From Kibdelosporangium philippinense (GTDB taxonomy: Bacteria > Actinomycetota > Actinomycetes > Mycobacteriales > Pseudonocardiaceae): a stretch of 64,000 bases of DNA. Positions 59,141 through 64,000 of the stretch are shown here, piece by piece. Below the pieces are notes generated by a model. That model was given only the letters and a program-made list of their open reading frames with translations. It ran no database searches and had not been told where the DNA came from. The position numbers were made by a program, and so were the translations under genes. Location: the NCBI RefSeq assembly GCF_021390435.2, contig NZ_JAJVCN010000005.1:310001-374000 (forward strand), given 5' to 3'. The first letter of the stretch is position 1. Every line of letters starts with the position of its first letter.

Positions 59141-60418
59141 ATGGCGTTGGTCGCGGGCGTGGATTCGTCCACGCAGTCCACAAAGGTCGTGGTGTGTGAC
59201 GCGGAGTCCGGGCAGGTGGTCCGCCAGGGCAGGGCGACACATCCGGACGGCACCGAAATTCACCCGGATGAGTGGTGGCGGGCGTACCAGGAGGCCACGT
59301 CCGACGGCCTGCTCGACGGCGTCGCCTCGCTCGGAATCGGTGGCCAGCAGCACGGTATGGTCACCCTCGACGCGGACGGCGAAGTCGTCCGGCCCGCGTT
59401 GTTGTGGAACGACACGCGCTCAGCGAAAGCCGCCGAGGACCTGATCCGTGAACTCGGCGGTCCGGCCGAATGGGCGAATGCCGTCGGATCGGTCCCGGTC
59501 GCCAGCTTCACCGTGACCAAGCTGCGCTGGCTGGCCGAGCACGAACCCGAACTCGCCTCGCGCGTGGCGACCGCAATGCTCCCGCACGACTGGCTGACCT
59601 GGAAGCTCACCGGCGAAATGGTTACCGACCGCGGCGACGCGTCCGGCACGGCCTACTACTCCGCGACCGATGGCGTCTACCGGGAAGACCTGCTGCAGAA
59701 GGCTTTCGGTCGAGTCCCACACCTGCCACGGGTGCTCGCGCCCGACGACGCCGCGGGTCGAACGCCGGATGGAATGCTGGTTTCGGCAGGTACGGGCGAC
59801 AACATGGCGGCCGCGCTCGGGCTCGGTCTCGAAGTCGGCGACGTAGTCGTGTCCATCGGCACAAGCGGCACGGTCTTCGGTGTGACGGACAACTTCACGC
59901 CCGACATCTCCGGCGCGGTCGCCGGATTCGCCGACGCCACAGGCAGATTTCTGCCCCTGGTGGCCACGTTGAACGCCGCTCGCGTGCTCTCGGCGACCGC
60001 GAAGATGCTCGGCGTCGAACTGTCCGAACTGGACGAACTGGCGTTGTCCGTGCGGGACTCGGGCGGCTTGGAGTTCGTGCCCTATCTGGACGGTGAACGC
60101 ACGCCGAACCTGCCGGACGCCACCGGTTCCCTGCTGAACATGCGGCGCGACAACATGACTCCCCAGAACGTGGCCCGTGCCGCGGTCGAGGGCATGCTCG
60201 GCGGCCTCGGCGCGGGACTCGATGCGGTGCGTGCGGTTGGCCTTGAGGCGCAACGGATCCTGCTGATCGGCGGTGGCGCTCGGTCGGCTGCCGTGCGGGC
60301 GATCGCGCCGGAGATCTTCGGTGTTCCGGTCGAGGTCCCGGCCACCGCCGAGTACGTGGCCCTGGGTGCGGCGCGTCAGGCAGCGTGGGCGTTGACCGGT
60401 CAGTACCCGGGATGGTGA
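59141..60418 (+). CDS. xylB: Xylulokinase (FGGY family)
   Basis: A 425-residue sugar kinase. The FGGY N-domain starts ALVAGVDSSTQSTKVVVCD (phosphate-binding) and has IGGQQHGMV, typical of xylulokinases; the C-domain has VSIGTSGTVFG (ATP) and ILLIGGGARSAAVRAI. The length is a little short of the usual 480-500, but both signature regions are present. It phosphorylates D-xylulose for the pentose phosphate pathway. No xylose isomerase or transporter is next to it. Confidence 0.85.
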   Translation: MALVAGVDSSTQSTKVVVCDAESGQVVRQGRATHPDGTEIHPDEWWRAYQEATSDGLLDGVASLGIGGQQHGMVTLDADGEVVRPALLWNDTRSAKAAEDLIRELGGPAEWANAVGSVPVASFTVTKLRWLAEHEPELASRVATAMLPHDWLTWKLTGEMVTDRGDASGTAYYSATDGVYREDLLQKAFGRVPHLPRVLAPDDAAGRTPDGMLVSAGTGDNMAAALGLGLEVGDVVVSIGTSGTVFGVTDNFTPDISGAVAGFADATGRFLPLVATLNAARVLSATAKMLGVELSELDELALSVRDSGGLEFVPYLDGERTPNLPDATGSLLNMRRDNMTPQNVARAAVEGMLGGLGAGLDAVRAVGLEAQRILLIGGGARSAAVRAIAPEIFGVPVEVPATAEYVALGAARQAAWALTGQYPGW

Positions 60419-60467
60419 TGTCCGAATACCGCCAGTCCCGCTGGCAGCGAAGGGCCACACTGGTCCC

Positions 60468-60959
60468 ATGAAGTGCCACACGATTATGGACACGCCGATC
60501 GGTCAGCTGACGCTGGTTGCCACCGATGGTGTGCTGAGCGGCCTGTACATGGAGAAGCAGCGTCACCTGCCGCCGTTCGAGACGTTCGGCCACCCCGACC
60601 CTTCGCCGTTCGGGCCGGTCATCGAGCAGCTGACCGAGTACTTCGCGGGCAAGCGGACCACGTTCGACCTGCCGCTGACGTTCGAGGGCACGGAGTTTCA
60701 GCGCACTGTCTGGCAGGCCCTGTGCGATATCCCTTACGGCGAAACGATTTCCTACGGCGAGCTGGCGTTGCGGCTCGGCAAGACGTTGGCGGCTTCACGA
60801 GCCGTTGGCCTGGCGAACGGCAAGAACCCGATCAGCATCATCGTGCCGTGTCACCGTGTTGTCGGCTCGACGGGCGACCTCACCGGTTACGGTGGCGGGA
60901 TCGAGCGCAAGCGGTTCCTGCTGGACTTCGAGCGCGGCGACACCCTGGTCTACAGCTGA
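60468..60959 (+). CDS. ogt: Methylated-DNA-protein cysteine methyltransferase
   Basis: A 163-residue suicide repair enzyme with the acceptor motif IVPCHRVVG (C128), the HTH region ETISYGELALRLGK and the closing GYGGGIERKRFLL. It removes alkyl groups from O6-guanine. The N-terminus (MKCHTIMDTPIGQLTLVATD) is the usual ribonuclease-H-like domain. The gene ends in a ten-base overlap with the convergent DM13 gene. Confidence 0.93.
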   Translation: MKCHTIMDTPIGQLTLVATDGVLSGLYMEKQRHLPPFETFGHPDPSPFGPVIEQLTEYFAGKRTTFDLPLTFEGTEFQRTVWQALCDIPYGETISYGELALRLGKTLAASRAVGLANGKNPISIIVPCHRVVGSTGDLTGYGGGIERKRFLLDFERGDTLVYS

Positions 60960-61492
60960 AGTGGCGCCGAGCCGAAGGCCACGTTGAACCGGTCGCACCA
61001 GATGACCACGCTGCGCAGGCCGTCGAGCGAGGTGCCAGGCGGGATCACGTAGTTCTGGTTTCCGTGGGTGGCTTTGAGTTCGCCGAGTTTGACCGCCCGG
61101 CCGTCGTCGTACTTGAACCAGTCGCCGCCAGCGGTCGCGTCGGTCAGCCAGACGTGCAAGTCGGGTCCGTCTGATGAGGACAGTCCGGTGAACCGCAGTA
61201 CCCGTTGCCCGTCCGGAAGTTCGAGCACAGTCGCCTGGCCGGACGTGGCGTGTTCCTGCGAGACGAACGTGCCGGAAGTCAGTTCCTTCGGCTCTCTCGG
61301 TGGTGCAGGTGTCGCCGAGGTGGCGTTGGTGGCCGTTGGCGCGGCTTGGGTTTCCGCGACTGGCAGGGCCTCGTCGATCGTGCTGCTGGTGAACAACTTC
61401 CACGGCTGGAACGCCCACAGCGCGAAGGCGCCCGCGACCGCGAGGACGGCAAGGACCGCCCACGTCACCTTCCGTCGAAACAGTGCTCGCAT
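60950..61492 (-). CDS. Membrane-anchored DM13-domain protein
   Basis: A 180-residue protein with one N-terminal membrane segment (WAVLAVLAVAGAFALWAF), a Thr/Pro/Ala spacer and a C-terminal DM13 domain (SGTFVSQEHATSGQATVLEL; LHVWLTDA; NQNYVIPPGTSLDGLRSVVI, then WCDRFNVAFGSAPL). The single conserved Cys in WCDRF is typical. The domain is proposed to act in electron transfer at the outer face of the membrane. Confidence 0.83.
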   Translation of the reverse strand: MRALFRRKVTWAVLAVLAVAGAFALWAFQPWKLFTSSTIDEALPVAETQAAPTATNATSATPAPPREPKELTSGTFVSQEHATSGQATVLELPDGQRVLRFTGLSSSDGPDLHVWLTDATAGGDWFKYDDGRAVKLGELKATHGNQNYVIPPGTSLDGLRSVVIWCDRFNVAFGSAPLQL

Positions 61493-61592
61493 GTGTCCAT
61501 TAGACCGGCAAAAGGCGAGGAAACGCCCTTACCGGGTCCTTACGACTCTTGGCGGTGGCCGGTGTGCCGCCGATCCGGTAGCTTGCGGCCGC

Positions 61593-62645
61593 ATGAGGTT
61601 GATTGCCGGTTTATCCGTGATCGCCCTGCTCAGTGGCATTGTCACAGCGGGTGCGACACCAGCGAACGCGTCCCATGGACCCCAGTGGCAGCTGCTGCAG
61701 ACCGGAACGACAGCCCAGTTGCGTGGTCTGTCCGTTGTGGACGGCAAGACCGCGTGGGCGAGCGGCAGCCTCGGCACCGTGCTGCGGACCACGGACGGCG
61801 GCCAGACGTGGGCAAGTGTCGGCCCGCCGGACACCGCGACGCTGCAGTTCCGTGACATCGAAGCCTTCGACGCGAACACGGCCGTCGCGTTGTCCATCGG
61901 CAGCGGCGAGGACTCCCGGATCTACACCACCACCGACGGCGGAAAGTCCTGGACCGAGTCGTTCCGCAACCCCGACGCGAAGGCGTTCTACGACTGCATC
62001 GCCTTCTTCGACCGTCGCAACGGCCTGGCGCTGAGCGACCCGGTCGACGGCAAGTTCCGCCTGCTGTCCACCAGCGACGGCGGCAAGAGCTGGAAGGTCC
62101 TGCCGACCGACGGCATGCCCGCAGCGCAACCAGCGGAGTTCGCCTTCGCCGCGAGCGGCCAGTGCCTGGTCACCTCGGGCCACAAGGACGCGTGGATCGC
62201 GAGCGGCGGCGACGCCAAGGCCCGCGTGTTCCACACGAAGGACCGTGGCCTCAACTGGACCGTCAGCGACACCCCGATCCAGAGTGGCGCGAGTGCGGGC
62301 GTGTTCTCGGTGGCGTTCCGTGACACCAGGACCGGGATCGCGATCGGCGGCGACTTCAACCCGCAGAACCCGACCAAGGACGCCGTGGCACGCACCGGCG
62401 ACAGCGGCAAGACCTGGAAGAAGCCGCCGCAGGCGCCCAAGGGATACCGTTCCGGCGCGACCTACATCCCGTACGTGCCGACCGGGATCCTGGCTGTCGG
62501 CCCGAGCGGCAGCGATATCAGCATCGACGGCGGCAACCACTGGTACCAGTTCGACTCCGGCAGCTTCGACACCGTCGACTGTGGCTGGGACGCGTCCTGC
62601 TGGGCGTCCGGCGAGAAGGGCCGGATCGCCAAAATCCGCTGGTAG
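61593..62645 (+). CDS. Secreted BNR/Ycf48-like beta-propeller protein
   Basis: The ATG at 61593 opens a signal peptide (LIAGLSVIALLSGIVTAGAT); the frame upstream is not coding. The 350-residue protein contains repeated TTDGGQTW, TTDGGKSW, TSDGGKSW, TKDRGLNW and TGDSGKTW, the Asp-box (BNR) units of a sialidase-like or Ycf48-like propeller. There is no catalytic site of a sialidase visible. It probably acts outside the cell as a binding protein. Confidence 0.83.
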   Translation: MRLIAGLSVIALLSGIVTAGATPANASHGPQWQLLQTGTTAQLRGLSVVDGKTAWASGSLGTVLRTTDGGQTWASVGPPDTATLQFRDIEAFDANTAVALSIGSGEDSRIYTTTDGGKSWTESFRNPDAKAFYDCIAFFDRRNGLALSDPVDGKFRLLSTSDGGKSWKVLPTDGMPAAQPAEFAFAASGQCLVTSGHKDAWIASGGDAKARVFHTKDRGLNWTVSDTPIQSGASAGVFSVAFRDTRTGIAIGGDFNPQNPTKDAVARTGDSGKTWKKPPQAPKGYRSGATYIPYVPTGILAVGPSGSDISIDGGNHWYQFDSGSFDTVDCGWDASCWASGEKGRIAKIRW

Positions 62646-62656
62646 AAAACCATTTG

Positions 62657-62689
62657 GCGAAGGGCTGTCAGCGAGCTACAGTCCTTCGC
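62657..62689 (+). terminator. Hairpin after the BNR gene
   Basis: GCGAAGG-G-CTGT (62657-62668) pairs with ACAG-T-CCTTCGC (62678-62689). It ends one base before a possible leader ORF start, so it could act as a terminator of the BNR gene or as part of the tuf leader. Confidence 0.5.
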
Positions 62690-62690
62690 T

Positions 62691-62768
62691 ATGTTCCGGA
62701 TGATCGACGTGGCGACGCTGGCAGGCTTGAACCTGCTGAGCGTGCTGTCGGCATCCCTGGATAGCTGA
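62691..62768 (+). CDS. Possible 25-residue leader peptide of the EF-Tu gene
   Basis: ATG at 62691 to TGA at 62766-62768. The peptide starts MFRMIDVATLAG and is Leu/Ser-rich. There is no ribosome site except within the preceding hairpin, so translation is uncertain. The stop overlaps the first base of a second hairpin (see the next entry), an arrangement like a translation-controlled attenuator. Confidence 0.3.
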   Translation: MFRMIDVATLAGLNLLSVLSASLDS

Positions 62769-62824
62769 CCCTCCTCCCTTCCGCACTTCCTCCGCGGAGC
62801 CCGAGGAGGAGGGTTGTCGGTTCG
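62768..62824 (+). promoter_or_regulatory. Hairpin region before the EF-Tu gene (possible attenuator)
   Basis: ACCCTCCTCC (62768-62777) can pair with GGAGGAGGGT (62815-62824). Inside the loop, the palindrome CTCCGCGGAG and the segment CTTCCTC offer competing pairings with GAGGAGG. Mutually exclusive structures are the hallmark of attenuators, but no U-run follows. Confidence 0.4.
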
Positions 62825-62863
62825 CGGGTTCCGCGCTCCCAGCTTCCAGAAATCCAACGAACA

Positions 62864-64000
62864 ATGAGCAAGCAGACTTACGTGCGTACCAAGCCGCACG
62901 TCAACATCGGCACGATGGGTCACGTCGACCACGGCAAGACCACGCTCACCGCGGCGATTACGAAGGTGCTCGCGGCGCAAAGCAACGGCACCAAGTACGT
63001 GGCCTTCGACAAGATCGACCGTGCGCCTGAGGAGATCGAGCGCGGGATCACGATCAACATCTCGCACGTCGAGTACGAGACGCCGACCAGGCACTACGCC
63101 CACGTCGACATGCCGGGGCACGCCGACTACGTGAAGAACATGATCACCGGCGCGGCCCAGCTCGACGGCGCGATCCTGGTCGTCTCGGCCGAGGACGGCT
63201 CGATGCCGCAGACCCGTGAGCATGTTGTGCTCGCGCGTCGAATAGGCGTCGAGCACATCGTCGTCGCACTGAACAAGGCGGACCTGGTGGCCGACAGCGA
63301 CCTGCTCGACCTGGTCGAGCTGGAGGTCCGCGAGCTGCTGAGCCGCTATGGCTTCGACGGCGACGTGGTCCCGGTCGTGCGGGTGTCGGGCCTCAAGGCG
63401 CTTGAGGGCGACCCGGTGTGGGAGCAGCAGATCGTGGCGCTGCTCGCGGCGGTCGACGAGTACGTGCCGACCCCGGTACGACGGCTCGACCTGCCGTTCC
63501 TCATGCCGGTGGAGAACGTCATGACCATCACCGGTCGCGGCACGGTCGTGACCGGCGCGGTGGAGCAGGGCACGATCAAGCTCGGCGACACCGTCGAGGT
63601 GGTCGGTCTCGAGGAGACGTTCACCAGTGTCGTGACCGGACTTGAGATGTTCGGCAAGTCCCTTGAGCGAGCCGAGGCGGGTGACAACGCGGCGATCCTG
63701 CTGCGTGGGGTCAAGCGTGACCAGATCCGGCGTGGCCAGGTGCTGGCTCTGCCGGGAAGTGTTACGCCACACCGGAAGTTCCGTGCGGACACGTACGTGC
63801 TGACCGAGCAGGAAGGCGGCAGGCGTAAGCCGATTCACGACAACTACCGGCCGCAGTTCCACTTCCGGACCAGTGACGTGCCGGGCACCTTGACCGTCGA
63901 CGTCCCGATGGTCATGCCGGGTGACAGCACGGAATTCGTGGTGGAGCTCGGTAAGGCGGTCGCGATGAGCAAGGGGCAGGGCTTCGCCATCCGTGAAGGC
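62864..64000 (+). CDS. tuf: Divergent elongation factor Tu paralogue (3' end beyond window)
   Basis: ATG at 62864; 379 codons are open to the right edge. G1 is GHVDHGKT (residues 19-26), the switch region has ERGITINISHVEYET, G3 is DMPGHADY, G4 is NKADL (usual NKCDM) and G5 is SGLKALEGD (usual SALKALEGD). Domains II and III follow (TGRGTVVTGAVEQG). The many small differences from the standard actinomycete EF-Tu suggest a second copy, comparable to the tuf2/tuf3 types of streptomycetes. The upstream ribosome site is weak. Confidence 0.85.
   Translation, partial: MSKQTYVRTKPHVNIGTMGHVDHGKTTLTAAITKVLAAQSNGTKYVAFDKIDRAPEEIERGITINISHVEYETPTRHYAHVDMPGHADYVKNMITGAAQLDGAILVVSAEDGSMPQTREHVVLARRIGVEHIVVALNKADLVADSDLLDLVELEVRELLSRYGFDGDVVPVVRVSGLKALEGDPVWEQQIVALLAAVDEYVPTPVRRLDLPFLMPVENVMTITGRGTVVTGAVEQGTIKLGDTVEVVGLEETFTSVVTGLEMFGKSLERAEAGDNAAILLRGVKRDQIRRGQVLALPGSVTPHRKFRADTYVLTEQEGGRRKPIHDNYRPQFHFRTSDVPGTLTVDVPMVMPGDSTEFVVELGKAVAMSKGQGFAIREG

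Noticed and set aside
1..64000. CRISPR array or rRNA genes
   Set aside because: No regularly spaced repeats of 25-40 bases and no rRNA-like stretches were seen on reading through the window.

Overview
The window is high-GC DNA (many GTG starts, GGAGG-type ribosome sites, WhiB, DUF2637/SpdB, SAV_915 and DUF5753 families) typical of a filamentous actinomycete, most likely Pseudonocardiales; no species can be named from the sequence. It has two parts. Positions 1 to about 38,570 are an accessory island that continues off the left edge. Positions 38,620 to 64,000 are ordinary chromosome.

The island ends on the right at the 3' half of a CAU-anticodon tRNA followed by its terminator, a typical attR. 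From left to right it holds: (a) a partial, apparently frameshifted gene, a NYN/PIN-like nuclease gene and a possible GIY-YIG gene in one transcription unit; (b) a complete type III Wadjet operon jetABCD (SMC-like plasmid defence) with overlapping stop/start codons; (c) a spdB-like DUF2637 gene split by a group II intron, whose reverse-transcriptase ORF is itself split by a three-recombinase (RIT) element; (d) a tyrosine integrase gene split by an IS3-family element; (e) a HEPN-type gene split by an IS701-family and an IS1380-family element, in-frame once both are removed; (f) a NUDIX hydrolase and a frameshifted HTH/TPR regulator; (g) a second AICE-like mobility module (HTH repressor, Xis-like protein, WhiB, two membrane proteins, FtsK/TraB translocase) followed by a cluster of seven 9-mer repeats that resembles a clt transfer locus; (h) a four-gene regulator operon ending in a DUF5753-type HTH protein and one member of its own; (i) a WXG100/SAV_915 cluster with a glycine-zipper effector-like gene broken by an IS5-family element and a membrane PH-like partner. 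Almost every mobility and cargo gene is broken, while the Wadjet operon is intact.

The chromosomal part holds an Lrp regulator divergent from a Cys/Met PLP lyase, SoxR, a lipoprotein, DinB, exonuclease III, a tandem pair of RNHCP zinc-ribbon genes, a methyltransferase, a GNAT protein, a second type IIA topoisomerase (B subunit, then an A subunit interrupted by a 436-residue LAGLIDADG intein), a PL6-type polysaccharide lyase, an unlisted 23-residue peptide with eight cysteines, a Thr/Pro-rich lipoprotein, a phytoene-dehydrogenase-like oxidoreductase, a secreted lipase, xylulokinase, Ogt methyltransferase, a DM13 membrane protein, a BNR-repeat secreted protein and, at the right edge, a divergent EF-Tu paralogue preceded by a possible leader ORF and two hairpins.
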